From Orientallactaga sibirica (Eukaryota > Chordata > Mammalia > Rodentia > Dipodidae), in the NCBI GenBank assembly GCA_036365145.1, contig JAEOAD010000982.1:5110001-5174000 (forward strand): a stretch of DNA of 64,000 nucleotides, in the 5' to 3' direction. Positions 1-11,538 of this stretch are shown here, piece after piece. The notes under the pieces are model-generated. The model was not told the DNA's origin, made no database searches, and saw only the letters and a program-made list of their open reading frames with translations. How positions within the stretch are numbered: the stretch's first letter is position 1; each line of letters starts with the position of its first letter. The position numbers were made by a program, and so were the translations under genes.

Positions 1-491
1 ATAAAACACCCCATGAATTATTGACTGATGGGTTTTCACACATCATATTTTCAGACTTTAGTTAATGTGGATAACTGAGACTGTGGAAAATGAGGCTAAG
101 ATAAGGGAAGCCTGCTACATCTGATTGCTTACTTGTTCCCAAAACCTATTTATCTCTATTTCTGCTAACTCTTGTCTCTGATATATATATATGGGCTATC
201 TTCTGTTTATCCCACTAGTATAGCTTTGTTTTGTTACCCAATATTTTGAAACTATTGGTAAGGAACTTATGTATAAGATATGACCTACATTGGTTGTCTC
301 TATATGGGACTGTGAGTGGTGATATTTTAAATTGAATCCTAAATTGTATGGAATATCTTTCTATTCAGGCACTTGGACTTTTGACAAAGTCATTATTTTG
401 CTTGCATTGCTATGTTTTTACCCAAATTATTTTCAAACTGAGGTTATGGGCACCCACTTTTATTCAATGTGTCACCTCTTTTTTATTTTTA

Positions 492-496
<5 letters not shown>
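1..496. other. Intergenic, nothing recognised
   Basis: AT-rich sequence with no repeat or coding signal that I can name, apart from a short TA run near 181-191. Confidence 0.6.
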
Positions 497-535
<39 letters not shown>

Positions 536-614
536 TGGTGCTGAGGACCGAACCCAGGGCCTTGCGCTTGCTAGGCAAGCACTCATCCACTGAGCTAAAT
601 CCCCAACCCCTCTT
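497..614 (-). repeat. ID SINE with (AAT)n tail
   Basis: Read on the minus strand, 536-614 is GGGGTTGGGGATTTAGCTCA.. followed by GTGCTTGCCTAGCAAGCGC and GGTTCGGTCC, the tRNA-Ala/BC1-derived ID element with A and B boxes. Its A-rich tail has become a (TTA)n microsatellite at 497-535. Short CTCTTTTT sequences on both sides look like the target duplication. Confidence 0.92.
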
Positions 615-617
615 TTT

Positions 618-905
618 AAAAATTTTTTATGTCTGTATGTTGTATGTATGTATGTGCACTTATGTGTTGGGCGTGAAGACGCTTGCATGTATGTGTCTAC
701 AACAGCTTCAGGTGTTATTCCTCAAGGACACCATCCACCTTTTTTAAAGACAGAGTCTCTTACTGAACCTTGAGGCCAACAATTAGGTAGGACAAGCTAG
801 ACAGCCAGCCTCACGGATTCCACTGCCGCTACCTCTGAAGCATTGGGATTGTAGGTGTGCACCACCACATCTGGTATTTTAAGTGAGCTCTGGGGATTTA
901 ATTCA
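618..905 (-). repeat. B4-type composite SINE, degraded
   Basis: A TATG-rich tail at the left is followed by the reverse-complement B4 landmarks GACAGAGTCTCTTACTGAACC, GGCCAACAATTAGGTAGG and a 7SL-like GGGATTGTAGGTGTGCACCACC. The tRNA-like head at the right is mostly lost. Confidence 0.7.
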
Positions 906-2660
906 TGTCCTGGCTTTTCATTAATCAATAGTAATTTGGGACATATTGCTTGAGGGCAGGCCACATGTATGCAGATGTATGAATGGCAGCATAAGATTGT
1001 ATGCTACTTTGACCTCAACCTGGACTATTATTTCATGATTTTGTATTCCACTGGGCCATACAAACCCTCAGAAAGGCCAATACCAACCCAGCACGGGGAA
1101 GAAACAGCTTTATGCTATGTGAATGATAATAAATCATTATAGTGCATGGAGGTGCCATTCTTGGACTAGGATGGTGGGGATAATTGAGAATAACTATCTA
1201 ACCTAGTCACTTTGCATCATTCTTTACAACCCTCTGGACATTCTGGGATAGGCGTATACATTATTTTTCCAGATACAGTAAGAGAAAAACAAGGATGAAA
1301 ACTTGACCTAAATTATATTTGGGAAAAATTAAGGCATTCTTAATGTTATAGACATACTTTTTGCTACAAATAAAAGAAAAATAATTATGATAAATGCCTA
1401 TACATACATTACACACATGTCAAATAGATAAACACTTTGTAACAAAAAATCTCCACTATCAGGATTATTTGCCATTTAAATACCAAAAGATCTGATCTGG
1501 GTTCATATTGTTTATACCACTAGTTGAATGGGGAACTGTTCATGTGAGTAAGAATCCATCCATGCAATCCTAAAGCAAGGCTAATTATTTTGGCTAGTTT
1601 TTTTTTTTTTCAAAAACAGAACTAGGTGAGAGTTAGGTGAATAACTTTATTAGAGTACATATTTTTACTCTCACATAAACTTATAACCCCTAAATCATTC
1701 TTGATTAAGAACTCCTGGGAAAGTGCAGATACAGCATAAGACTAGATAAGCCAAAAAGAGGCTTCTTTGATCTAAAATACAAATGCTCATATGATTTGTG
1801 GAAATATCATTTGATAAAGAGCAGATAGCATAAAGTGAGCTTCATCTCAATTTGTTTCCACTTCCATTCTAAGCATTTAATCTCTGAGCAAAACTCAGGC
1901 ATTACAGGATTTAGGAGCCATGTGATCAAATCATGTGGGTGAGCTACAAGGGCTAATTTACACACCCTCTATTAAACCACAAGCAGCGTGTTATTGCCAT
2001 ATTACCTTCAAACCAGAACTTTAGAAAAGATTACATTTCAGGAACCTCCAATTTTGAAGATTTTTAATGCTACAGAGATCTCAGCTATGAGCCAATGCCT
2101 CTCCTTGCTCAGTTTCATGGAATCCAAAATGACCACCACAAGTATTACATTTACTTGCTTTGTTTTGATAGGATTTCCTCTCAATATGCATGCAGACCCA
2201 GATGAAGTCATACCATGTAGCATGGAGTATCTCAAATTTTTCTTATAATTTTTTCCCATGAAAATGTAGATTTCTCAGATACTGACTTGCATTCCTATTA
2301 TTGTTATTGCAGAGGAACACACTGATCTGTGATAATATCAACTTCTAGCTAGGAAGAAATAAGACTCAATTTGAAGGTTAGAAATCCCTGGCACCTCATG
2401 ACTGTTGCCCTGAGAAATTTTAGCACTACTTAAGAGCTGGGGTGATTCCATTAGGAGACTGAGCAAAACCTTCATTTTTATCATAGCATGCCACTTTCTT
2501 CAAAATAATAATTTGCAATCAGAATAGATTTTCAACTCTGAGTATATGCAAGGCTCACTAAAGGCTTATATAATTCTTCCAGACTGGAAATATCTAGAAT
2601 GTTTGTGTAAGAGAATTAGTTGCTTCTAGACATGGAAAAGTATGGTGGGAAATTAGATCC
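906..2660. other. Intergenic, nothing recognised
   Basis: AT-rich unique-looking sequence. The open frames here (for example 1988-2248) have no recognisable domain or codon pattern. Confidence 0.55.
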
Positions 2661-2672
2661 TGTTTCTCATTT

Positions 2673-2676
<4 letters not shown>

Positions 2677-2720
<44 letters not shown>

Positions 2721-2735
2721 CACACACATGTGTAG
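2677..2735. repeat. (TG)n microsatellite ending in alternating CGCGCACACA
   Basis: About 20 TG units followed by CGCGCACACACA. It is an alternating purine-pyrimidine tract at the tail side of the neighbouring B4 element. Confidence 0.95.
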
Positions 2736-2805
2736 CAGACATTGGCACATAGATTTTTTTTCTTTTTTTCCATGTGTATGTGGTATTAATGCATGTATAA
2801 ATCCA

Positions 2806-3092
2806 TGTTGATTTGTGTGTAAAGACCAGAAGTCAATCTTGAGTGCTTTCCCTCAATGGCTCCCCCTTTTATTTTTTTGGAGACAGGTCTCCCACAGAAC
2901 CTGGAGCTCACTGGTAAGGCTAGACTAGCTAGTGTAGTAAGTCCTAGGGACCTGCCTGTTTTGGCTCCATAGCACTGGTATTACAGGCCTGCTCCACTAT
3001 GCCTTGCTTGCTTACTCAGAATCTGGGGATCTGAACTCAGACCCTCAGGCTTGTACAACAAGCACTTTATCCACTGAGATACCTCCATAGTA
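2806..3092 (-). repeat. B4-type composite SINE
   Basis: Reverse-complement B4 landmarks appear in order: AGACCAGAAGTCAATCTTGAG, GGAGACAGGTCTC, ACCTGGAGCTCACTGGT, ATTACAGGCCTGCTCCACTATGCC, and a tRNA-like head ending CTTTATCCACTGAGATACCTCC. Confidence 0.85.
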
Positions 3093-3618
3093 CTCTGGGG
3101 TGGTCTTGAAATGTGCTCTTAAGAAACATCAGTGAAAACAGGCAAAGAAAAGGGAAGGAGCTAATAAAGAGCATGTCAGCCTCTGCAGTGCAGGCAATTG
3201 GAGCTTGGTTTCCCTGGAAAAATCCACACTTCACTTGTGCTACCCAGAGAGAGTTGGAACTTCCAGTCATCAACTCTCACCAGCTATTAGGAGAAGCCAA
3301 TGTGGGAGGCCTTACGTCTCTGGCATTTCCAACATTCTGAGCACTACACCAGAGCAGGCTGTGGTGGCTAGAATATTCCCTTCCGCAATTAGACACTGGT
3401 CCTGAGAGTTGAAAGGCTAGAATAAAGAACAGTGTTAATGGAAACTGTAAGAAGAAAATAAATATCAGTAAGATATTTGCCTCTATCTATATACATATAC
3501 AATTTAATTTATATCTATAATTACCCCTAACTCATTTACATTTAAACTAATAGGTGGGCATACCTTGATTTACACATATAGAGATTGCTTATATTCATAT
3601 CTAAAATGCCCAAATAGG
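3093..3618. other. Intergenic, nothing recognised
   Basis: Unique-looking sequence with short open frames on both strands (3067-3273, 3113-3340, 3205-3405) that overlap each other and show no domain. I do not regard them as genes. Confidence 0.5.
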
Positions 3619-3802
3619 ACTGGGGAGATGGCTCAGCATTTAAAGGCACTTTTTTGCAAAGCCCAAAAGCTTGGCTTTGATTCCCTAATACTCACATAAG
3701 GCCAGATGTTCAGAGTGGCACATGAATCTTACAGCTGCAAGAGGCCTTGGCGTGTACATTCCCTCTTTTGTTCTGAATTAAATAAATAAAAACATTTAAA
3801 AA
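3619..3802 (+). repeat. DIP-like (B2 superfamily) SINE, degraded
   Basis: The tRNA-like head GGACTGGGGAGATGGCTCAGC and box-B-like GGCTTTGATTCCC are followed by the DIP body (CATAAGGCCAGATG, GCAAGAGGCCTTGGCGTG) and an AATAAATAAAAA tail. Confidence 0.85.
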
Positions 3803-3989
3803 ATAAAATAGCAGATATTATAAAACACTTTCCCATGAAAAGAAGAAATAGATTTAAACATACAAAATTACTTCAAAAACCTCATCATCTGTTAGCCAAT
3901 AATACTGTCATGCAACTGTGGTACCAGAAGGTGGAAGGATTTCTTAAGATTAGGGTTTCAAAGTCAGCCTGGGAAACATAGTGTGACAG

Positions 3990-4530
3990 GATTCTGCAAT
4001 CAATAGAATGAATTTTCTAAAGGGGATTTATTAGGTTGGTTCACAGGATGTGGGTTAGGAAGTCCATCAATGGCTGTATGTATGCTGGAGTGGCTGAGAA
4101 CCTGATAGGTGCTCAGTGCAAGAGACTGGATGAGTCAGTAGTCCTAATCTGGCACTGACGGCCTGGATGATTCCTGGAGAGCAGCTGGTCTTTAGTCTAC
4201 ATTGGAAGACCAGAGAGCCTTGGTTCTGATGTTCACCAATTATGGCAGCAACAGGGTAGATATACTCAACAGTAAGTAGAAGGGGCAGCCACAGCAAACA
4301 GAGCAAAAAAGGTGCTGACACCCTGAATCTCAAACCCATCACTACACCTTAAGATGGGTCTGTTTTATATATAGGATGCACCAGAAGGGCTGCCAACTTT
4401 GTGGGAAGGTTTTCCCCTCAACTAATACTTCCTTCTTGGAAATGCCTTCACAGACATGCTCAAAAGGCATGTCTTTTACTTGATTGCTGATGTAATCAAG
4501 TTGACACTAGAAATTAACTGTCACTGATCC
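3990..4530 (-). repeat. Retroelement-derived repeat, family not assigned
   Basis: The right end (ATCAAGTTGACACTAGAAATTAACTGTCAC) and the GGATTTATTAGGTTGGTTCACAG segment resemble a common rodent interspersed repeat that ends in a TCAAGTTGACA phrase. Related segments appear near 28310, 36296 and 49220. I cannot name the family from memory with certainty. Confidence 0.45.
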
Positions 4531-4756
4531 CACCTCAAAAAAATTACAAATAAATGACTAACTTAATCACTTGTAGATTTAAAAGATCCATTTGTAAAGT
4601 GGAGGAAAAGATTGTATTAAGCAACATTCATTTCCATGGCAAAATCTTGACAGAAAAGTGAGAAAGTAATGAAAGGTTCAATTCTTTATACCAAAACGTA
4701 TGCCAAACATATTTAGAGTCATCTGGGACTTCATTATGACGATGAAAACTGATATA

Positions 4757-4873
<117 letters not shown>

Positions 4874-4997
4874 GAAATACACTACCAATATTATGAACTA
4901 TAGGAAATATAATTAAAATGATAAAATAAAAGGAAATCAAAATAAAGGTGTAAATTAGTAAAAGTATACAATGTTGTAATCAAGAGTATATCAAAGG

Positions 4998-5130
4998 CCA
5001 AGCATGGTGGTGCACTTGGAAGGCAGAACTAGGAGGATGGCTGAGAGTTCAAGACCACTCTGAGAGACTACATAGTGAATTCCAGATCATCTTAGGCTAG
5101 AGACCCTACCTTGAAAAACCAAAATCAAAA
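4998..5130 (+). repeat. B1 (7SL) SINE, diverged
   Basis: CCAAGCATGGTGGTGCACTT, CTACATAGTGAATTCCAG and GAGACCCTACCTTGAAAAACC are B1 landmarks of the local type. AGAGTATATCAAA before and AAAGTATATCCAAA after look like the target duplication. Confidence 0.85.
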
Positions 5131-5194
5131 GTATATCCAAATATGATTTCTCTGATTTAGCTATAAAACATAAATTTGAACAGCCTTCCTTCTT

Positions 5195-5412
5195 TTATCT
5201 TTCTACTTCAGCTAGGGTCTCATGTATCCCAGGCTAGCCTTGGAGCCTATGTAGCAGAGGATGTACTGGAAGTTCTGATTTTCCTGCTTCTACCTCCCAA
5301 GTCCTGGAATTATAGGCATGCACCACTATGCTTGGCTTATGCAGTGCTAAAGACTGAACCCAGAGTTTTGTGCATGCTAAGAAAATTCTCTACCAACTGA
5401 GCTACATCCACA
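5195..5412 (-). repeat. 7SL/ID composite SINE
   Basis: A reverse-complement 7SL monomer (GTATCCCAGGCTAGCC, AATTATAGGCATGCACCACTATGC) is followed by a reverse ID-like head (ACTGAACCCAGAGTTTTGTGC, CAACTGAGCTACATCC), the order expected for a B4-like fusion on the minus strand. Confidence 0.8.
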
Positions 5413-6262
5413 GTGTTAACCAATATATTTCAATTAAGGATTAGTGAGGTGATACAAAAATGGGTATAAAGAAATAAGGCAATATAACCACAGGTTGTAG
5501 AGGTTAAAAGTATAACAAGAGCATCATCTATACACTTCTATGGCATTAAATGTAAGAAATTAGAAGCAATAATTTTCTGCAAAAATATCTAAACTTGCTT
5601 CCCAATGAGGCAGAAAACTGCATCAATGAATAAACAAGGAAAATTTTATAAACATCATAAAGGATATTTCATGTTAAAAAAAGAGACTTCAGACCCTGGT
5701 AGCTTTAAGCCTGAGTTCACTTTCAACTTTAAAGCCTAATATAATGTAAATTTAGTGAGGCTAAAGAAAGCTGGAAATGTTGCCTTCTTTCATGATAACC
5801 TGACTTGAAAGCTAAAACACGCTAATGTGAGCAACAAAATAAATGAAAAAAAAAAAAACATAGAATAGTTCTATATGGCTATTTTGTTGCAAACATTGTA
5901 AAATGATGAGTTGATAAAATAAATTATTCAAGAAAATAACCAATATTTGTAATGTGATATGCAAAGATTGTTTAAGCATCATTTATTCTACTAACAAATT
6001 TAATTGAGAAATTCATCTGTTTATGTTAGTGGTAGAAGTTGTTGGGCTGTCATTTGCTAAATTCAGCAGACATTCTGATTAAAAAATCTAAACTAGTATG
6101 AGAAGAAAATGACCTAGGAATGAAAAGACTACTTATCTGGAAATTTCACAGTAAATAAAGAAGCAATAATATATTAACATTAAAAACCAGAAGTAAATAT
6201 TGATACCTGTATTAATTTTATTCTACATTGCTTTGGAGATTTTTGACAAAAATGTGAATATC
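5413..6262. other. Intergenic, nothing recognised
   Basis: Very AT-rich sequence without a recognisable repeat or coding signal. Confidence 0.55.
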
Positions 6263-6560
6263 AAAATTTAACTGGGGAGATGGTTCAATGGGTAAAGTGC
6301 AAACACCCACAGAAAAGCCAGGCATGGTGCCACATACCTGTAGTGCCAGTGCTGGGGATATGGAGTCAGGAGGATCCCTAGGGCTTGCTGGCTAACTAGT
6401 CTACCCAAATCTGTTAGCTATAGATTCAGTGAGAGTCCTTGTCTCAAATAAATATTAAGGTATAAATTGAAGATGACCAATATCAACCTAAGGCTTCCTC
6501 ACATATAGATATGGATACGTACATGCATATGCACAAATAAATAACAAAGCTACAAAAATG
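6263..6560 (+). repeat. B4-type composite SINE, degraded
   Basis: A truncated tRNA-like head (CTGGGGAGATGGTTCAATGGG) is joined to AAAAGCCAGGCATGGTGCCACA, GCTTGCTGGCTAACTAGTCTA and CAGTGAGAGTCCTTGTCTC, in B4 order. Confidence 0.8.
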
Positions 6561-6628
6561 TTCAGTGTGCAGATTTTCACTTATCTACCTAAGAAAGAAA
6601 ATATATTTAAAAATAATCAGTGAAATAG

Positions 6629-7014
6629 GTACTGGGATGATGCAGTGGTTAAAGGCACTTGCTCCACTAGTGTTCCACCCTAAGTTTTATCCCCAGCCGC
6701 ACATAAAGCCAGATACAAGGCAGTACAAATGTCTGTGATCCCAATGCACCTATAGCAATGTAGGTGGAATCAGGAGATTCTAAAACCCATGGGCCAACTC
6801 TTCTGGCCTCCCTGGGAGCAAACAATAAGAAAGACCCTGACTCAAACGACAAAGTGGGGGTCTGGAGAAATGGCTTAGCAGTTAAGGTGTTTGCCTGTGA
6901 AGCTAAAGGATCCTGGTTCAATTCTCCAGGACCCACATAAGCCAGATGCACAAGGGGCACATGCATCTGGAGTTGATTTGCAGTGGCTAGAGACCGTGGT
7001 ATGCCCATTCTCTC

Positions 7015-7055
<41 letters not shown>

Positions 7056-7230
7056 CTGCTTGCAAATAAATATTTTTAAATAAAAAATAGACAAAGTAGA
7101 AGGACAGAACCAAAACCTTGAAATTGTCCTCTAACCTCCAGATGCACATCATGGCACATACATGCTCATACATGCATACATATATACACCCAAACACAGA
7201 CATACACCATACATACACAAATAAAAATTT
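6629..7230 (+). repeat. B4-type composite SINE split by a DIP insertion
   Basis: The first part (6629-6855) carries GATGCAGTGGTTAAAGGCAC, AAGCCAGATACAAGG and GACCCTGACTCAAAC. The second part (7090-7230) continues with AAATTGTCCTCTAACCTCCA and the ATACATGC-rich tail. The two are separated by the DIP element and its 8-bp duplication. Confidence 0.75.
6856..7089 (+). repeat. DIP SINE nested in B4
   Basis: GGAGAAATGGCTTAGCAGTTAAGG, GGTTCAATTCTCCAGGACCC, CCAGATGCACAAGGGGCACA, a (TC)n block and AAATAAATA tail. GACAAAGT occurs immediately before (6848-6855) and after (7090-7097), fixing the insertion. Confidence 0.93.
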
Positions 7231-8485
7231 TAAAACATAATCATTGAAAGAAATTGGTCAAAAATGACATAGGTCATATATATCAAAGTGTTTCTTCTAT
7301 GTTATTCATATCTGTTAGGAATTTTAATGGAAACATTCTTCTTTATTTTAAAGCTGAGGAATGATGAGTGAATATATCTTATATAGAAAAATATAGTAGA
7401 CTTATATTACATTATATATATGATTTATATACCTATGTACTTTCCTTAGTCACTATCTATTAGCTCTATCTATCTATCATCTATCTACCTATCTATCATC
7501 TGTCTGTCTCTCTTTATAGGGATTTATGGGTGTACTTATCTCTATATGCTTACAGTGAGAGAGGCAAAAGAAGAAAGAGAGAACTTTGCATTTAAGTAAA
7601 GGGCAAATTCATGTCCTCAACAAATGAATAAATATAAAATATTTCTGGTTGAGAGCATAAAAATAATGCTTCAAGATGATTATAGGAATTTAATAGAGTT
7701 GCAAGCAGTTTCCTTCTTTAAAAAGAAAACAGAATGGAAGGAATGTAACAAAAAAGGTTTTTGAACAGATGCTCTCTCCCAGGTCCACATTATTGTGGCC
7801 TGGAAGTATTATAATGATGAACAGTCTGCAGCTTGATTCACCTGCCAGGGTGGAATATTCAATGCTCTCATATTTTCCTTCTTCCACACCTAAAGGACCA
7901 TGGGGCCTGTGACCAGGATGCAAGAAGTCACATTGCACTGCACCACGTAGCTGGGCTACTCTTCCTCCAATTAGCTCATTAAGACCCAAACATTCCTGCT
8001 TAGAATACAACTAGGGAATTAATATTTAAGTATGGATTGTGGGAAAAAATGAGACAATGACCCTTGCAATTCAAAGAAGGCAATGGTATAAATGTCTAAG
8101 AAGCAGCATTCAGATATCATCTCTCTGCTTTTGCTGCTTTTATGCATTACTATTGTGTCTACAGCTGTGACAGCAGGTGGACTTCTCATTTTCTTTTCTC
8201 ATCACAGAGCAAAACAGAAAGTGGCACACATAACTGACAGTGCAGTCTGCGATGTAAATTCCAGAGACATCTTTACAAGGGGTTATTTTGAGGTTAGTAA
8301 ACGGTGACTCCTTTCCTTTGTCTTTCCTCAATCCCAATGAAGAATGGCATTTTTTTTCTTGACTAGAAATTTAGAAATTGGAATTTATGTTCATTTTTGT
8401 CAACATGAATTTTTAAGGAAAGATGTACTGCATCTTTCAATCATTTGGCCTGAACACAAGATAATGGAATTCACAAAAGCTTGAT
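7231..8485. other. Intergenic, no gene supported; (TATC)n near 7467-7500
   Basis: It contains a short TATC/TGTC microsatellite and one open frame at 8092-8307 with a hydrophobic stretch near its start. That frame has no homologue I recognise and no splice or promoter context, so I do not call it a gene. Confidence 0.5.
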
Positions 8486-8501
8486 AAAAATGTTTCCCTC
8501 T

Positions 8502-8651
8502 AGCTGGGCATGGTGGTGCATGCCTTTAATCCCAGCACTTGGGAGGCAAAGGTAGGAGGCTCACTGTGAGTTCGAGGCCACCTTGAGACTACAGAGTGAG
8601 TTCCAGGTCAGCCTGGGCTGGAGTGAGACCCTACCTTGAAAAAAAAGAAAA
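8502..8651 (+). repeat. B1 (7SL) SINE, full length, young
   Basis: AGCTGGGCATGGTGGTGCATG through CTTGAGACTACAGAGTGAGTT and GAGTGAGACCCTACCTTG, with an A-rich tail. A perfect 16-bp duplication, AAAAATGTTTCCCTCT, stands at 8486-8501 and 8652-8667. Confidence 0.96.
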
Positions 8652-9017
8652 AAAAATGTTTCCCTCTGAAAATGCACTTTACCCTCTCCAATCTGCAGAT
8701 GTCTCTTACATTTTAGCATCATCATGCATCCTTAAATAGGTGAAAAATACTCACCTTTATTTGAAACTACTTTTAAGTTAAATTATTGATTTAGTGCATT
8801 TTTTACAGGTTAAGGGGGCTTTTACAGATATTATTCTAGATTTTGCATATTGCTTAAGCCATATATTTCAGCCTATGATTGCATATATATTGTAAATGTA
8901 CATGTAGTAGACTACATATAGGTTCAGTCCTCTACACTGCAAGTAAGTAAGAAGAAAGGATGGAAGGAAGGACAGGGAGCGGAAGGAAGGAAGAATGAAA
9001 GAAAGAAAAGCTATGTA

Positions 9018-9192
9018 GGGCTGGAGAGATGGCTTAGCGGTTAAGGCACTTGCCTGGGAAGTCTAAGGACCCAGGTTCAACTCCCCAGAACCCATATAAG
9101 GCAGATGTTCAAAGTGACACGTGAGTCTAGAGTTCATTTGTAGTAGCAAAGGCCCTGGTGTGCCAGTTCCCTCTCTCTCTCATAAATAAAAA
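9018..9192 (+). repeat. DIP SINE, full length
   Basis: It starts GGGCTGGAGAGATGGCTTAG and has box B GGTTCAACTCCCC, body CCCTGGTGTGCCAG and tail CATAAATAAAAA. A 15-bp duplication with one mismatch (AAGAAAAGCTATGTA / AAGAAAAGCTATATA) flanks it at 9003-9017 and 9193-9207. Confidence 0.95.
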
Positions 9193-9207
9193 AAGAAAAG
9201 CTATATA

Positions 9208-10890
9208 TTTAAATTCTGATCAACTAATTTTGATATCTTTAATGAAAACTGGTATCAAATGAGTGCATTTTTAAGTCACTATTTTGAATATGCAAATAAT
9301 GATTCCTTTATCTTGAAATATTCCCTGTACATGATGCAACTATAGAAATCCCAGCTGAGTCTACTGTCCTTCCCTATAGCTGCAAAGAGATTCCCAGTTC
9401 TTAATTGTTTGTCATTTAGAAGTTGAATTATGGAGTGATTTAAGACAGTTCTTTACCAGATGTTTAAGTACACAAGTAAGAACTATACACTGGAAAGTGG
9501 AGGAGGGAATACTGAAGGCCATAGGGTGCAGGAGTGATCTTGGAAAGGGAGATGTGGGAAAGGGGCTCATGTGGGTGGGAGGACAGAATTAACCCAAACT
9601 GGCATTTTCATAACATAAAGTGTCAAGTTGCACTTTGTATGCTAATACTGATTTAATAAAGAAAGAGGGATGGATGGTAAGGGAGGAAGGGGAAGAAAAG
9701 AAAGAAGAAAGGAGAAAATGAAAGGCAAGACTTGCTTGAAATGCATTTCTTAATACAGTGCTTTACAGGTGTACAGATGGGGCCAGAAAGACTATAAGCA
9801 AAAGTCAGCTTTCAGATGGATTCCAAGGGCATCTTCTGAAATTCAGATTAGTTTTATTAATGTTCTTCTGTTTCATGAGTGACAGTAGCTATTGCTTAAC
9901 AAGGAACTAGAGAAATTCTATTTTCATTGCTCCCATCACCAAACAAAATATATTAGAAATCACAAACATCCTTTTGTGACTCACAAATCTGCTTCCTCTG
10001 CAGTTTAACTTACCTGATTTCTTTTGCATCTTTTTACTATTAACATGTTGCAGTGATGTAATTAGCAGTGTGTGAGATGATAAAGAATGCAAGTATAAAC
10101 CAAAGCTTCCTAGCAAGGCAAAAATTTTAAGTACATTCATTTTGTATAAAAACATACATGTGCAGATGGTTTCAATATTTTCTTTAAACAATGATCCTTT
10201 AGGAAGTTTACCTATGCTTTGTACACCGAAGATTTAGTAGGAGATCTTCATTTGATTAATGACTGTCTCTTGTTGCTATTTGGTGTATAAGCCATCTAAT
10301 CTGTAAAACAAACATGTTCTTAGAGTCTAAGAATGCTTCCCTGATACCAGCCCCTTTCTGCTTGCAGTGCATGCTTTTGTCAAATTACTGAATGATCTGA
10401 AATTACTTTATAAGCCTCTATCACCTCAGAGCGTATACATAATCCATCTTATGCTCTGAAAATGGAAAACAAAACTTTTCTTATATAGCTCTTTATCCTT
10501 TACTGAACTCCAAACTCACTGCATAGTCACTTTCAACCAGGTTTGGTTTACACTGTTTGCTTTCATATAACATATGAAAGTATAATGCCCAGAAGACCCC
10601 TGAATACCCATGTCAGCTCTAACCAGGGCCCTGGGACAGGTGCTTTGTGGCTGCCATCTTGATACTTGGATTTCCCCTACTGAATTATATAAAAGTTTTC
10701 TTACATAGTCTGCATTAATCTTCATGAATTCATCAAGCATTTCTGGAATGCTTATTTCATTAGAGAAATTGCTGGAGGGTTATGTAAGAAGATTACAGAC
10801 CTCGAGAATGCTCTCCTATGTGCATACTGGAATCCTCATACTCCATGAGAATGAAAATACTACTAAGTGGTACCTTGCAAAAGTGTTTTC
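9208..10890. other. Intergenic, nothing recognised
   Basis: Unique-looking, with purine-rich GGAA/GGGA runs near 8955-8990 and 9665-9730 around it. The open frames at 9907-10191 and 10516-10740 show no domain or homology I recognise. Confidence 0.5.
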
Positions 10891-11047
10891 TGGGCTGGAG
10901 AGGTGACTCAGTAGTTAAGGGTGCTTGTTTATAAAGCCTGATGGCCTGGGTTGGATTTTCTAATATGTACATAAAGCCAGATGCACAAAGAGGTATATGC
11001 ATCTGGAGTTTGTTTGCAGTGTTAAGAGGCCCTGGTGCGCACGCGTG

Positions 11048-11082
<35 letters not shown>

Positions 11083-11118
11083 TTTCTCTCTCTGTCTTTC
11101 TAAAAAATAAATACTATT
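10891..11118 (+). repeat. DIP SINE with (CA)n tail
   Basis: GGGCTGGAGAGGTGACTCAGT, CCAGATGCACAAAGAGG and CATCTGGAGTTTGTTTGCAGT are typical. The pyrimidine tail carries a CGCACGC..(CA)n expansion at 11046-11080. Confidence 0.9.
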
Positions 11119-11538
11119 TGTTTTCTGTTAACCAATAAATATTTTACTATGTCACTGTGTCAAACAAAACAAATATGCTATGTTTGAATCATCTGTTCTG
11201 TAAATTCTATTTCCTTATAGAAAAATTGACCAAAGTCTGTCCCCTGGCTCCTTTCCAAAAGTCAATACTGTTACACAGTTCGTGTATGGTGAACTACGAT
11301 GCGTTAACCTTAGCCCTCCATCATTTAGTCAAACTGAGAAAGATATCATCTCTCTAGCTACTTTTTTTGTAGCTTCATGTTCTTTCACCATTATCTGTAA
11401 TTTTCTACATAGAATAATGCAGACCTTATTAGGTGATATATGCAATTTAATCTTAGCTGGTATACCTTTCATCTTATTTGTGTACATATGTCTATCATTC
11501 ACCTGACCCCCCTTTTCTTATTAAGCAGAAACTTGGAT
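11119..11538. other. Intergenic, nothing recognised
   Basis: Unique-looking sequence between a DIP element and the L1 3' end. Confidence 0.5.

Noticed and set aside
536..614. tRNA-Ala gene, from A-box and B-box matches
   Set aside because: The ID element has the boxes but lacks a complete cloverleaf and has a SINE-type A-rich tail.
8092..8307. Open frame of 71 codons with a hydrophobic segment near the N-terminus, resembling a small membrane protein
   Set aside because: No homologue recognised, no splice or polyadenylation context, and a length expected by chance in this composition.
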